The notes below the pieces were generated by a model. That model did no database searches. It worked only from the letters and a program-made list of their open reading frames with translations, and was not told where the DNA came from. This document shows, in pieces, positions 32,655-46,100 of a stretch of 64,000 nt of DNA. Each line of letters starts with the position of its first letter. The stretch's first letter is position 1. The translations under genes and the position numbers were made by a program. This DNA is from Aselliscus stoliczkanus (Eukaryota > Chordata > Mammalia > Chiroptera > Hipposideridae), in NCBI GenBank assembly GCA_033961575.1, contig CM066730.1, forward strand, positions 116,153,523 through 116,217,522, given 5' to 3'.

Positions 32655-33050
32655 GAATGTATTAGTTTGTTAGGACTTCCATAACAAAAGATCACAAATC
32701 AGATGGCTTAAAATTTTTTCAACAACAAAAATTTATTCTCTCACAAGTCTGAAGGCTAGAAGTCCAAGATCAATGTGTTGACAAGGTTTGTTTCTTCCAA
32801 GACCTCTCCATGGCTTGCAGATGGCATTCTCCCTGTGGCTTCCTATGGCCTTTCCTCTGTACATGTCTGTGTCCAAATTTCCTCTTTTTATAAGGACACC
32901 AGACAGATTAGGGCCTATTCTAATGACCTCATTTAATTTAATCACCTCTGTGAAGACCCTATCTCTAAATACAGTCACATTATGAGGTACTGGAGGTGAG
33001 GACTCTAACATGAATTTTGAGGAGACACAATTCAGTCTGTAATACTGAGT
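32655..33050 (+). repeat. Ancient mammalian interspersed repeat
   Basis: Starts 'tgtattagtttgttaggact', contains 'aaatttattctctcacaagt' and 'cagtcacattatgaggtact', and ends 'gacacaattcagtctgtaat'. This is a familiar mammalian repeat. Class not assigned. Confidence 0.6.
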
Positions 33051-33134
33051 GAGTTTAGCTCTTCTCCTTAAATGCCTCATGGATGACAGCAGAGACAGAA
33101 AACTCATTTCTTTAGAAGTATAAGCGCTAGATCC

Positions 33135-33355
33135 AAAGTATCTGATGTTGAATTCTGGCTCTCATTTAAAAGGTGCTTGACTTGGGACAAGACAGCTTGC
33201 ATCTGTATGCTTCAGTATTCTTATCTCCAGAATGGAGACAATATAAGCACATATAGGTTCGTTGCAAGCTTTTGTGACTTAATTGATGCAGACCTTTGTA
33301 GAACCCTGCTTGTCACATAGCCATACACTAAGTGCTCAATAAAAATTAGCTGGTT
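33135..33355 (+). repeat. MIR SINE
   Basis: The sequence 'gaattctggctctcat...' continues to 'taagtgctcaataaaaatta', the MIR head-to-tail order. Confidence 0.6.
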
Positions 33356-33737
33356 TTCATTATATCAAAGTATCTCATTAATGTAGCTACTTATTTAACA
33401 TTATACTTGACAGAGAAGAAATAGTAATGAACACAAAAGATAGCCTCTGTCTTCACTGAGGAGGGATTTCCTCCCTGGATCTATGTGTTGTTTTTATTTA
33501 TGGTGAGGAAATTTCTGTTCTCTTTTTAAAAATGCTCTGTAGAAATGCTTTTCTAAGGGATACTGAACACTCAAAGCATGCTTGATCTCTCTGCCCTTCC
33601 TTCACTGTGGGTACTGACTTACATATAGTTTAGTTGTAGAGAGAGGTAAAGTCTAAAAAAGAAACCTGAAGTGATTCATCTTACATATCCTTTATGGTTA
33701 TCTCCTCTTTCTCTACCCCTTAAATAATAACAGTGTG

Positions 33738-33787
33738 TACACACACACAAACACAAACGCATGTGCGCACGCGCGCGCACGAACACA

Positions 33788-33827
<40 letters not shown>
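33738..33827 (+). repeat. (CA)n microsatellite with CG-containing section
   Basis: A CA-rich array interrupted by GCGCACGCGCGCGCAC, then about 36 bp of pure CA. Confidence 0.95.
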
Positions 33828-33828
<1 letters not shown>

Positions 33829-36800
33829 ACTTCTACCCTTTTAGCTGTAATGGACACATTTTCTAAATCCATGTGCCCAGATTCTGCACCTAGATAATGC
33901 TGTCTTGTGAGGTTGTGGTATCTACTACAGAAGTCGCCCTTCTAGAATGCTTTGATACTAAAAATATGGATGACATAGCTGTCCTTTGTACACTAGCTCT
34001 CTCACCCTCATTTGGGAACATGTGCTTTGGGCACTTTTTCAAGTATTCTTTCAGACTTGTGCTGATCTACCTCATATATTAATTCTAGCTATAGTAATAC
34101 TTTGGGGAAGGAATATGATCCCAAAATAACCACCAAGAGAAGTGTGTCATGAAAGGTCATGGCAGTGGGGCAGAGGATGTTGGATAGAAGAGTTCTAAAA
34201 ATAAGGAGCAAGAGATCAAAGGACCAGCAGCAGTGAGAAACCTTTCTTGGCTTTGATTCACAGAAGCAGCAGGCAACACTCCCCAGCCTGCACTTGTCTT
34301 CTACTCAACCTGCCACTCACACCCCTCTTGCAGAACTGCAGGGGGTGGGGGGCTGGTCAGCACATTTTTCTGTCCTGGGTGCCAACTGCCTATAAATCAT
34401 TTTGATGAAAAATTTATATGATGCTTAAAAAGCATGTCCAAATAAGCAACATGGAGAATTTTATCCTACTGCCATGTTCCTAATATTGCAAGGAAAGTCT
34501 AAACATGTCTGATGAAGAATACTTAATTTCAGCTTTCTTCTAGATCGTTAGGTTCTAAAAACTGACATTGGTTTTTCATTGTCTCCCTACATAGCGTCTG
34601 ATGATTGTTTGCGAAGCCAAGCACTGAATTGTGTGTTCATACCCTGGAAATTGGTTGGCAGGCTCACTCACATCAGCCCACTCTGCGGGCTCTGTGAGAG
34701 TGGGATATGGGTGTAGCTGGCTACAGTTAAAGAAGGAGATATTTTAGATATCCTGCCCAGTGCTCTCTACCTGTAAATATAGCTTTGACAATAATGAGGT
34801 GGGTAGGTTAAGCGATGTTAAAAACATGGGTCTCTTGGATGAATTTTGGCAGAAGGCCTGTATAATGTTTGTGTGTGTGCATGCTTGGGAAGGGGTGTTT
34901 GTTTTCTACTTCTTTTAAACTAGGGAATCAGAAAATCTAGGTTAAATCCTATAATTTCTCTAAAGGTCAATTTCCTTAATGATAAAATAAGCTTATTGAC
35001 ACTTGTCTTCAAATGTCAATAAATATGTGGAAATGCTTGCAAACTATACAGTGCTGTATAAATGTTCCTTTCAAATCACATGGTTCAAGAGAGCCCGTCT
35101 ATGCATTCAAGCAGAATCCACTCATTCCTATGCAAAGAGGCTTCTTTTCGTTCATTCCAAAACTATTGATTTCACTCCAGTGCCCAAGGCACTGTGCCAG
35201 GCACCAAGGAGCATTCAAAGGTGAATCATACCCAGATTCTGCCCTCAAGGAACTTAGCGTGCAAGGAGCCAGATAAACCACTGAAGGAATAACTGATTAG
35301 TTTTTTAAATTTAGCTTCAAATGACTGTATAATTGAGCATACTATCACATTTAAAAAGTGATTTAGCAGTCTCTCTTAAATATTCAAATAATAATGTATG
35401 TGTTAATTAACATACATTAGTCTGTTAATAAACTAATTAACATATGTGCCATTATCAAGAATATCGAGAAATGCATGTGAAAACAAAGGTGTCTTGACTC
35501 AAGAAAGGCCATTTGGGGTGCTGCAGTGATTAATGATGACTGACAGTGTGCTAATCCCAGCTTTTGTTGAGTGATCAGTCTTCATTAGGCTCCCCAAACC
35601 ACAATTGACCTGAAAACAATTGATTCTGTTGGCGCTAAAGCCAATTTCTCCATTTGTTTTGATTCAGGCCTTTCCTAGCTTTAATCCCTGAGTGAAAGCC
35701 TCTTTTGTTTAACATTTTAGTTGCAATACAGTTAACAAATCTCTGACTTTATTCTAAAAACAGAGACAAAGTTGAGATTTCTCCAGGAGAGTGGGAATCC
35801 TAATATTTATGTGAGGGAAATATGTAGTCATAATCCTGAAAATTATGTAATTTGTTGTCACTTTAATAAAAATAAGATATTTGCCTCATAAAATTTCCAG
35901 TCATTTAAAAATCACTGCAAAAACTTACTCTTGTAAAATTCTAAGTTAAAGCACATTCTAAGTTAAAACATATGGCTTCAAAAAATATTCCTTGAATAAA
36001 AATATTGAAAGCCTTCTGAAAACATAGGACATAATTCTAATCTCTTTTCTCAGTAAAAGAAAACTGCTTTAGAGATTAGAACTCACAGTTTCCTTTTCAG
36101 GATAACTGTAAGAGCCTATACATTTGTCTTGAGTCTGCCTCTCCTTTAGGCATTAAAAGGGTTAAATCAGTATGAGAGATCTTAAATATGATCCTTAGAA
36201 AACAGAAGCTATTGTGAGTTCAGAAAAGATGAACATTTCATTTAATTCTCAGAATAATGGTTGAAAACTATTAGGGGAGATCTGTGGTGGCTAATACTTA
36301 GTGAAAGAGTTCCACAGAATGAAGGGAAATGTACATGGTGTGTGAGAAACAAGTATAAGCTTCAAGTGAAAATGCTCATGATAGGTGCAAGGACCTGGGT
36401 TACCTTATGATGGCAGGGCTCCCAGCCACAGTCTTCAAAATGTCCCTCCGCAGAGAGTCCAACAGGCTATAATGAGTCCAATTACAGACTCACTATAGTG
36501 ACTTGTGATGTCTCAGTTGCCCGTTGCCTCTCAGTAAACAATACCACCAATATTGCCACTGATCCCTAGATTCAGTCAGTTTATAAAGACAGATATCTAT
36601 TGAACCTCGAATCTCTACCATCTGCCAGGTACAAAGAATCGCTTCATGCCTCTGACCTCTGATTTGTGCTTCTACAGTTCAGTGAGCTTCTGCAGGCCTG
36701 TGACAGGACACTTGCTGCTGGTCAGATTGGCAACACTGCCCTGTGCTGGTAGCCTCTGGGTCCTTGGTAGCTTCTGGCCTCATATTCACAGTTAGGACCC

Positions 36801-36950
36801 AAATCACTCCTTGGTTCTCACCAAGCACCCTAAATGTTTTCAGGAGATCCCAGAAGTTTTCATTGTGAATTGGTCAGTGATGACAACTCTTTCAGAAGAC
36901 TGACTAGCTTTAGAAATCAAAGACAGGGTTGGGAATTCATTTCCTGGCTT
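33828..36950. other. Non-coding stretch
   Basis: No gene supported. An old repeat with 'aaggcactgtgccaggcacc' lies at about 35170-35285. The 35500-35720 segment looks complex and non-repetitive and could be a conserved element, but that cannot be tested here. Confidence 0.4.
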
Positions 36951-36954
36951 TTCT

Positions 36955-37510
36955 AGTATCTACTGCTATGTACCAAACCACTCCAAAACTAAGTAACTTA
37001 GAACAGTATGTGTTATAGTATATCTTATAGATGCTGTGAGTTAGGAAGTTGGACAGGGCTCAGCTGGGAGATTTCCTCTGTTCCTCCTGAGATGGCTGAA
37101 GTCACTCAGTGGCACTCAGCTGGCAGGTAGACTGATCAAGGGAGACTAAGATGATTTTACTCACGCCTGGCACCTTTGTGGGGATAGCTGAAAGGGTGAG
37201 CTCAGCTGGGACTGTCTACAGGAGCACCTACATGTGGTGTCTCCAGCACCACTGCCCCAGGTAGTTTAGACATTTTACATGGAGACTGAGCAAACATCCC
37301 AAGAGAACCAGGAGGAAGCTGCATGATCTTTTCAGACTTACCCTCAGCAGTCATGCAGCATTACCTCTGCAGCATTCTATTGGTTACAAGTCAAAAAGCC
37401 ATCCCAGATTCAAGGGGAAGGGATAGGTTCCATTTCTTGATGGGAGGCCTCATTGTAGAAGAGTTTAGGAAATGTTGTTGCAGCCATCTTTGGAAAATAC
37501 AATTTTCCAC
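36955..37510 (+). repeat. Ancient repeat, same family as 4190-5280
   Basis: Begins 'tatctactgctatgtacc', contains 'cagggctcagctgggagatt' and ends near 'tgcagccatctttggaaaat', paralleling the interrupted copy at 4190. Confidence 0.55.
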
Positions 37511-37653
37511 TTTGGCCTCTAATCATGTTTCACTTATTTACTGCTCAACTGCCTCTGAACATTTAATTCTTGTCTAGGAGTCAGTTACTGTTCTTACTCA
37601 GAAGCCAACCTTCTTTCCTCCCTCCTATCCCTTCTCCCTAGTCAAGATGCCCA

Positions 37654-38160
37654 CTCCCAAAAAAAAAAAAAAAAAAAAAGGGATTTTCCAAAGACTACCT
37701 AAAACACAAGGCAGACTAAACTGGTGCTTTGTTGAAACGAGCAAGATGATATGGGTCAAAGAGGGAGGAATAATTATGATGAATAGAATTATGGGAGGCT
37801 TCATTGAGGAGGTGAGCATTATGGTGGATTTTGATAGACAAGTCAAATTTTGACAGATTGAGAATAGAGGAGAAAGGCATGTCATTCTGACATGAGCAAA
37901 AGCACAGAAGTATAGAAAGGTATGTTGTATGAGAAAAAGTTAAGGCTTCTAAAGAATTTGATCTGCAGACTATAGCCACTGAGAAGCCAGGTTTTAAGGC
38001 TGTATTTTAGGAAGGCAACTCTGGCAACATTATGGAAGATGCATTGGAGAGGTGAGATTTTGGAGGGAGGAAAATGGACAGTGTATGTAGAGGGTAATAT
38101 AGTATCATTTTGAAAAGATCTATAGGAGAAACAGCTGTGCTATAGGAGAAACAGCTGTAG
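37654..38160 (+). repeat. Poly-A tract followed by old L2-type repeat and a 21-bp tandem duplicate
   Basis: A long A run ends at 37679. The segment to about 38095 resembles the extension of the 3040-3535 family. 'ctataggagaaacagctgt' is repeated in tandem at about 38110-38158. Confidence 0.5.
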
Positions 38161-38329
38161 TGACTCTTTCTCCAGAGATGATGGCTTAAACTGGTTTGAT
38201 TGGTTCATCCTTAGGCTTAGACCTTCCTTCAGCAAAAGCCTGTCCAGATGTATATGGGTTGGATACTTCGTAGGACTAGTTATCCCCTTGCAATTTCATC
38301 CCACCCACCATCACCCATCCCAGTGAATT

Positions 38330-38875
38330 TATGCCTCAGCAGTGTTGGAAACCCACCTTCAATTTCCTGAGTCTACCTCCAAACCCTTGCCCTAGCTAAG
38401 AAAGTCTAGACTTTCTGCTATTTTTTCCACCATTCTCTCAAACTCTTTGCTGCAGCCACACAGAACTTCTCACCATTCCCTGACACACCATGTCTTATCC
38501 CATTGCCATGTTTTTGTATTTGCGTATGATCTCTCTGCCTAAAATGTTCTCTTTTTTCAGTGGATTAGATTGAGCCCTCTGAGGGAACATACCATGTTTT
38601 ATTATCTTTTTTTAATGCTTTATTTATTTATTTATTTTAAATTGAGGAACAATGTGGTTTTCCAGGACCCATCAGCTCCAAGTCAAGTAATTGTTTCAAT
38701 CTAGTTGTGGAGGGTGCAACTCAGTGGCCTATGTGGGGATCGAACCAGCAACCTTGGTGTTATGAGCACTGCCCTCTAACCAACTGAGCTAACCAGCTGC
38801 CCCCTGTTATCTTTGTATCTCTAGTGTATCTCATAGGAGTTGGTGGTCAATAACTGTTATATGAGGAAGGAAAGT
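38330..38875 (+). repeat. L2 3' region split by a SINE
   Basis: L2-like text 'gagggaacataccatg' before and 'atctttgtatctctagtg' after the SINE at 38610-38804. Confidence 0.55.
38610..38804 (-). mobile_element. Rhin-1-like SINE
   Basis: The plus strand carries 'ccaggacccatcagctccaa', 'tctagttgtggagggtgca' and 'ctctaaccaactgagctaac', the antisense of the family. Eight-bp flanks ttatcttt at 38602-38609 and 38807-38814 are probable target duplications. Confidence 0.8.
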
Positions 38876-40887
38876 AGGAACTTCATTTGACGCTTGTTAA
38901 TGTAAATGTTGGTCTGTGTTTCTGATCTAGAAATCCTGACACTCTGAGCAAGGAGTTGGTACCAGTTGATGCAGAATAGTGGTGTCTAAGTTTGCTCAGA
39001 AAAAGCTGGGTTCCAGTTGACATAAGGTTACCAAAGTAATCTGTAAAATCAACCAATGAAAACCAGCAGATCCCAGAGTAGTAGCGCTCTAGTCACAAAC
39101 CTGGTTTATTTCTAACAGTTTCCCAGAGGTATCATGAACAACCCCATTTCCATGTCTTTCATGCCCAGCCACTGTTAAAATTGGCAATTTCTTGCCTGGT
39201 TCCAGAGCTGTGGAGCAGCCCTGGGTAGCTGCCTGGATTCATCAGGAATATTCTCTTTGCTGAAAATTGACATTAACAGGCGGTTTAGGTCATTGTCAAC
39301 TTCTGTGGTCCTCTTTTAAAACTTAAGGTCACACTTCCATAAAATTCTTCCTGACATAAAGATAATATTGGGGAACTCAGCTTACACATATACTAAGCCT
39401 TAAAGAATGCTCTGTGGGCAGAGCTCAGCTCACTTGGGAGAACTTTGTTTGTACAGGATTTCGGAGCCTGGGTAGATGGGATGTTTTCCTTTTGACCAAG
39501 AACCCTGTCTCAAACTGCTTTATATAATCAAGGCAATGATGGTGAGCTGGTGGTGGTGTTTTCACTATGGTGAGAACAGATAGATGAATACTGCATGTGC
39601 CTTATTAAGCCTCAGATTAATGTAAATGTGCTGATGGAGAACCTGTAAATTGTACTATTTTTTTTACTCCTTTGGGTTGTTTGCTGGGCTTACTAAACAA
39701 GAGTCTATAAAGGTGTAACATTTGAATTCTTCTGAGTAAAACTCTTTGATTTAATTTTATCTTTAGTGAGCACCCACCCTGCTTCTTTCACTTAATTTCA
39801 GTTTTAGATGTTTTCACTGCTAAGGTGACACATGTGAAAATAATAATTTTAAAGCTTGTAGATTATGGGTGATTCATCCCAACGCCAAATAATTCACTCC
39901 TAAAGTTTTCCTTTAAAGAGGGAGCTCCCCTATTCCATCCAAGGATCGCTAAGGACTTCAAGCAAAGTAGTTGGTGAGAGGAGGTGAAGGGAGAGTAGAC
40001 TTTGGACTGGTCACAGCTGTCTTGTATCCATGGGACTGGAACCTCTTTGGGCCTCAGCTTTTCTTGGGACCAATCCCTCATCACAGATTTGATATAGATG
40101 AAATAATGTAGCCTTTAGAAGATTTTCAGTAAAGGTAGTTTCTGTCCTTTCTTCCTTGACAGATCAGTGGAGCTGAAGAGGGAGGGCAAAAGAGGCAGAA
40201 ACTTCAAATTAAAGAGTTAAGAAGTAGTGTCATTTGGGCATATCTAAAATTAGAATATGTAAATATGTAAATAGGATCCAAATGATGGTAATTTGACTTG
40301 CAATTTCCCAGGAACACATCTATTATACCAAGCAGTGCCAATTTTGTGATTCTGCAGCTACATTTATAATCACCATTATTTTAAAGGGCCCTTTGATTCT
40401 ATAGCTTCTCTAGCATCACAGAAATTTCTATTGTAGAAATTAAAAGTCTAGAATTAAAGGTCTATGGGTTGCAATGAATGAACTCCCAGCCCAAGTGTCC
40501 ATGTTGTAAAACTTGTATACAAAATATTACTTAATCACTCCTCCAAAGAGACAAGAATAAATTCATACTACTAAAGTTTAATCCCTAAGACTAAATGAGA
40601 AATAAGAATCTTACCTCTTAAATATATTAATACTGAATATTTTCAGGATATCTTTTTCTGAAATAGGTCAAAGATATTCTATTCTCCCAAATCCTTTGAT
40701 TCCTGAAGCTTTTGAAACTTTTGTAGGTAAAAATTTAAAGCACAAAGAAAGTGTCATAGATGTTTGGCTAAATATCCTAGAGCCAAACTTATAGAAAGTA
40801 AGAGAAAATATTGCAGCCCTTGATGATGGAAGCAGAGACCAAACACCTTCCATATTCTACTTCATGATCTAAATAAAATACAAGAGG
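38876..40887. other. Non-coding stretch, nothing recognised
   Basis: AT-rich with no supported gene or strong repeat match. Confidence 0.4.
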
Positions 40888-42967
40888 GATTTCCAATCAA
40901 GATAGCAGAATAGGTAAACACTGTGCCGACCTCCTTTTAGGACCACATCAATTACAACTAAACTACAGAATTACCATAATTGATAATCACCAGACGTTTT
41001 GCTGATCCAAAGCTCTACAACTACAGACAAACAGAAGAAGCCACTTCAAGACTGGTAGGAGGGGCAAAGACACAGAACAGACTGGTCCCACACCTGCATG
41101 TGACCATTAAAAATTGGGAGGGATATCTCGGCTGTGGAAGTTACTAGCAGAGAAGCAAGGGGTCCCAACCCTACACCAGGCTCCCCAGCCCAGTGTTCCA
41201 GTGCCAGGGAAAGAAGTCCCCATAACTTCTGGCCATAAAAACCAGCAGAGATTATGGCTGAGTGAGACTGAGGATGGCTGCAGTCCCTGGTGCTACTTTT
41301 AAAGAGCCCATGCACAGCCTTATTTGCAGATGGACTCACTTGCTCTGAGCTCCAGCACTGGGGCAGCAACTCTAAAGGCACCAGAGGCATTCAGGTAGGA
41401 ACTGAATTTTCTAAGTTCAGGGTGAGGGCTGCAAGGGGCGGGGGGGGGGGCAGCTTTCTCCTGGACAGAGGAGCTGGTGGAAGCCGTTATTTCTTTGTTG
41501 AGCCCTCTCCCTCCCTGTATGCAGACACAGGCAGACGCCATATTTGAGTCTCCTTCAATCTGGCTATATCACCTTTCATCTGCCCCACACTAATGATTCC
41601 CTGAGACCCTGCCCCACCCAACTTTTGGGCACACCCAAGCCACTTCCAGTGGCTTTTCCATATTAACAACCTGTCTTAGCTTATGCTTCAGAATTTCATA
41701 AAATTTCTCAGAGGTTCACAAAACCCAAATAAGCAGCATCTGGCTTTAATATGTCCTGTACTTCTGGCTGAGCAGCTTTAAGCTCAGCACTAGCAACAGC
41801 CAGATTTGATTCACATATTAGCCTCTCCAAGCCCACTGTGGGCAACGGCCATCTGCAGATTACTTTGTGGCTCATACCAGGTGGCTCCAGGCAGGGCACA
41901 GGCTGCAGCTAAACTTGTCCTGTGGTGAAGCCCCTCCCAGGAGGCCCTGGGGCTGGCACACCCCGTGGCCAGCTCTGGACCAAGCCAGAGCACCACCCAG
42001 CCACCTCCAAGGACAACACACCCAAAAGGCAGACTGGGTAGGCACGGAAGCCCCACTAAAGCAAACCCTACTCTGTAGGGTTAGCCCTTGCACCACAGCT
42101 CCTCTACTATATTTACAAGCAGTCAGCCTGAGGGTCAGTCCCTCTCACTGACATGAAAACAACAACCCGAGGCTCAAATACAACAGAAGAGCACACACAA
42201 CACACAAAAGGGACACACCTGGAGCACCAGCTCTGGTGACCAGAGAGACTGAACTACTGGGTCCCACAGAACACCTACCACATAAAGCCACTCTACTAAG
42301 ACCAGGAGGCATAGCAACCCTACATAGAAACAAACACAGGCAGCCAAAATGGGAAGACAAAGAAACATATCCCAAATAAAAGAACAGAACAAAACTCCAG
42401 AAAAAGAACTAAACAAAAGGCAGATGCAATGTGATTTTGCTTATATGTGGAATCTAATAAACAAACAGAAAAGAAACAAACTCATAGATACAGAGAACAT
42501 ATTGATGTTTGCCAGATGGGAGGGGGATTGGGGATGAGAAAAATGGTAAAGGGTTAAGAAGTACAAATTGGTTATTACAAAGTAGTGATGGGGATGTAGG
42601 GTATAGCATAAAGAATATAGTTAATAATATTGTAATAATATTACAGATGGGCACTAGATTTGTTGTCAGATGGGCACTAGATTTGTTCGGGTGATAGATG
42701 GGATGGGGTTGGGGGTCAGGTGCAAAAGGTGAAGGGATTAAGAAGTATAAATTGGTAGTTACAAAATAGTCATGGGGATGTAAAGCTTAGAGAATATAGT
42801 CAATAATATGGTCATTATGCATATTGTCAGGTGGGTACTAGACTAGTCAGGGGGAATCAGTGCTTAAATTATATAAAATGACTAACCACTATGCTGTACA
42901 CTTAAAAATAATATTGAATGTCAAAATAAATAAAAAGTGTAAAAAGAAAAAAAGTAAATAAATTTAG
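40888..42967 (+). mobile_element. Internally deleted L1 (5' UTR plus ORF1 start joined to 3' end)
   Basis: An L1 5' UTR (about 40888-42348) leads to an ORF1 start (MGRQRNISQIKEQNKTPEKE at 42349). Around 42415-42420 the sequence jumps to the last codons of ORF2 (LICGI-stop, TAA at 42455-42457) and the L1 3' UTR with an A-rich end near 42960. Nearly all of ORF1 and ORF2 is missing. Nine-bp tacaagagg repeats at 40879-40887 and 42968-42976 are likely target duplications. Confidence 0.8.
42537..42900 (+). repeat. Tandem duplication within the L1 3' UTR
   Basis: 'ttaagaagtacaaattgg' near 42555 and 'ttaagaagtataaattgg' near 42738, each followed by 'gggatgta' and 'gaatatagt.aataata'. Offset about 183 bp. 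Confidence 0.75.
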
Positions 42968-42999
42968 TACAAGAGGCCTAGATGCATGGGATATTCCCC

Positions 43000-43170
43000 A
43001 GACTAGCAGCATTAGCACCACCTAGGTAGGAGCTTGTTCATCATGTATACTCTCAGGCCTTATTCCAGATCTTCTGAATGAGAAATCCCAGGGTCTGCAC
43101 AGCCATTCCTGTTTTAATAAGCCCTCCAGGTAATTCTGATGATGGTAAAGTTTGAGAACTGTTCATCTAG
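43000..43170. mobile_element. MER5A-like hAT-Charlie element
   Basis: 'agcattagcaccacctagg', 'tcttctgaatgagaaatccc' and 'taaagtttgagaactgttc' match the MER5 layout. Confidence 0.6.
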
Positions 43171-46100
43171 AATAGATTTTGAAGAATAGAAAAACATACC
43201 CTTCAGATTTTCATTGTTATAAAAATCTTATTCCATGCTTAAAGAGAAACAAAAAATTAATAGTCTGTATAGTCCTTAGATAAATATACCCCATAGACTA
43301 AAGAGCTTTCTGAAAGCTGAAACCACTATAGAATGACAATTTTTGGAAGACTCTCGTAGGCCACTTTTCAGGGTCTACCACATTAATACAGAATATTGTA
43401 ACTGCCAGAGTTGGGTTATTACCTATAAATTCTCTGTGGAACTAGTTCCATGAAATGTTTATGTACAGAAGGAGTTACTGATGCCCAAATATTTTAGGGT
43501 ATTCTGAGTTATGCAAAATGGAAGGGTTTTCTTTTTGAAGAGTCTTACAGGAAAAGACCATGTTTAATTTTGTGTAGTCCAGTGCTCTTGTTAGACTTCT
43601 TAGAGTGAAAGTGTAATTATAAATTTCCAAAAAGTGATATTCTGTTTTGTGTAAGGTGGTTCTTTTAATTTATGATGTTTCTCAGATTTGCTTGGCCATG
43701 GAAACCTTTTTCTGTGGAGCATCCCTTGGGACTGGAATTCTGCAGAATCTTATTTGGGAAATGCTGATCTGAATTATATTATAGAATGCCAGGATTTCTG
43801 GCTTGGAGCTGTCTTTAGAAATCAATGAGTTGAATCCCTCAGTTTTGAGCACCTGGCTTGCCCAAAGTCACAGAGCTAATTATTTTGGAGTCCCTTTTCA
43901 ACTCCAGTTTGTGCAGTTACTAGCCCTTGCAGATATGAGAATCTTTCTTAAACATTACATTTAATGGATAAACACTCACCTCCTACACACATGTACATGT
44001 TAGCCACTATTTTATTGATCAATTTAAAAAATATATAATGGATAATAGTTACAACCAAATCCACAATGCTTTTAAAGAATTTGTATTTTATTAAATCAAA
44101 ATAGACTGCACATGCATCTATTTTATGTGTGTGGGGGGAAGTATTGTGTGTGGGGGGAAGTATTGGATGTAGATATAGATACAAGATATTATTTATTCAT
44201 TCTACCACATTTGATATGCAAATCAATTCACAGATCCTTTGCAGTAACTCCAAACATTTGGGGTTTACCAACCACAGATTAGGAAGTAGTGCGCTGTGTT
44301 AACCTATTTTTGTCTAAAAATAAGCTCTATTTTTAGAAAACATTTGCATGATGAGAGAGTCCTCAGTCTTCTTTGTTCCATTATTCCTGTATTTAAACTC
44401 CCTTGCTGATAACTTTTTATGTGTCTATTTGGGCATGATCAAAACCCATTTCCTCTGATCTAATCTTCTGCAGACCTGGACAGCTGGTCAGCCTCTTCTT
44501 CCCAGTAACATTTTATTCAGAGTTAAACCTCTTCCTAAGTAAACCATTCTATCAATCAATTAACAATATTATGTGCCCAGTATTTGAATAAGCAGCTGTG
44601 TGTGGATAGATAAATTTGAAACCTCTTCTGTCATTTCAAGGAACTTATAATGTAGTGAGGGAATAAATTTATCATTTGACAGTATCCGAGTGCTATACTG
44701 ATGGTGCTGGTTGAAAATGCAGTTGATGTTCAGAAAAGGGCAAAATCAATGTGCAAGAATATTTGCAAATCCAGAAACAAACTCACTGTGTGACCTTGGG
44801 CTAGATCTTAACTTCTCTAGATTTTAGTTTTGTTATCTGTAAGGTGAATACATCGATTAGACTCTGCCTGCTGCCTTTTATGGTGGAAGACCTTTGTCCC
44901 CAATGGACATTTTCACATTGAATGTTCATACAGTCCTCTGAGATAAGTACTATGTATGAGCAGCCCCATTTTCCAGATGAGAACACTGAGGCTCAGCAAA
45001 TTTATGTAATCTACCACCACATAGCTAGTAAATGGTTGTTCCAGTCCTCCCACCAGGGTTTTCCCCACTCTTGCCTCTTTTTTCTTAATCACAGGGCCAA
45101 ATTTCTCTTTTGAAGGGATGGAAAAGGGTTTAAGCTGGACCTTCGGAGAGGGGTGAGGCCAGAGATTGAGTTACACTGAGTCTAACTCAATCTCCAGAGT
45201 GCATGATAATTTAAAGTGCAACTCCCTCCCTGCATCTCAGCAAGCCTATAATTTGTTTCTTATTCATTAACCTTTTCTTTTTTAAGCATTTTTTTTCTTT
45301 TTTTAAAATTCTTTGGTCATTTTAAAATTGCTTTTTCCCCTAAATTCCCCCTTAATTCTTCAAATAAAACTCTGCCTGTTATCATGTATATAGAAAGATG
45401 GTTTTCTCCCCACCTCTTAGAAATCATTAGCCGATAAATGTCATGTTTAGACTTTTAATGAAAGGATGACCACATTGACTTTCATTTGCTTCTATTCCAT
45501 CAAGAATTCAGAACTCTTCTGTGACTTTTGCTGTCTTAATTCAGCATTGTTTGCCTTCTGTCCTTGTGTGGTCTGCTTGAAGCTGACCATTTCGAGATGG
45601 AAGAGCCAGTAACAGTAATCATGGACTTTGACTGAGTGCTGGCTTTGTTTCAGGTGTGTTATATTCAAGGTAAGTTATATTGAGTCTTTACAACCACCCC
45701 GGAAGTTAGAAACTACTGTTATTCCCATTTTACAAATAAGGAAATCGAAATGAAAGTAATTTGTCCAAAGTTGCAGAGTCATTTAGCAGAGTCAAGAGTC
45801 AAACTCAGAGTTTGGCACCCAAACCTAAGCCCTTATCCTTGAGGCTATCTTTTTCCTCCCTCAAATGAAAGGAGTGGGGTATGTGTGTGAGGTTCGGTCT
45901 TTCCTGCTCCTCCTCTTCTTTTTAAGGTTGAGTTGATTTAGATGGGGTTTGTTTGAGCAGTACAGGGAGATTAATGATTTAGGCTAGGAGAAAATTAGCA
46001 GCAAGGAAAGGAAATTAAGCCCGGGAACATTTTTGGATATACATCTACATCTCATATACACCTCTCTCCCAAATGGTGAGTTGTTTCCGGACCAATTTTC

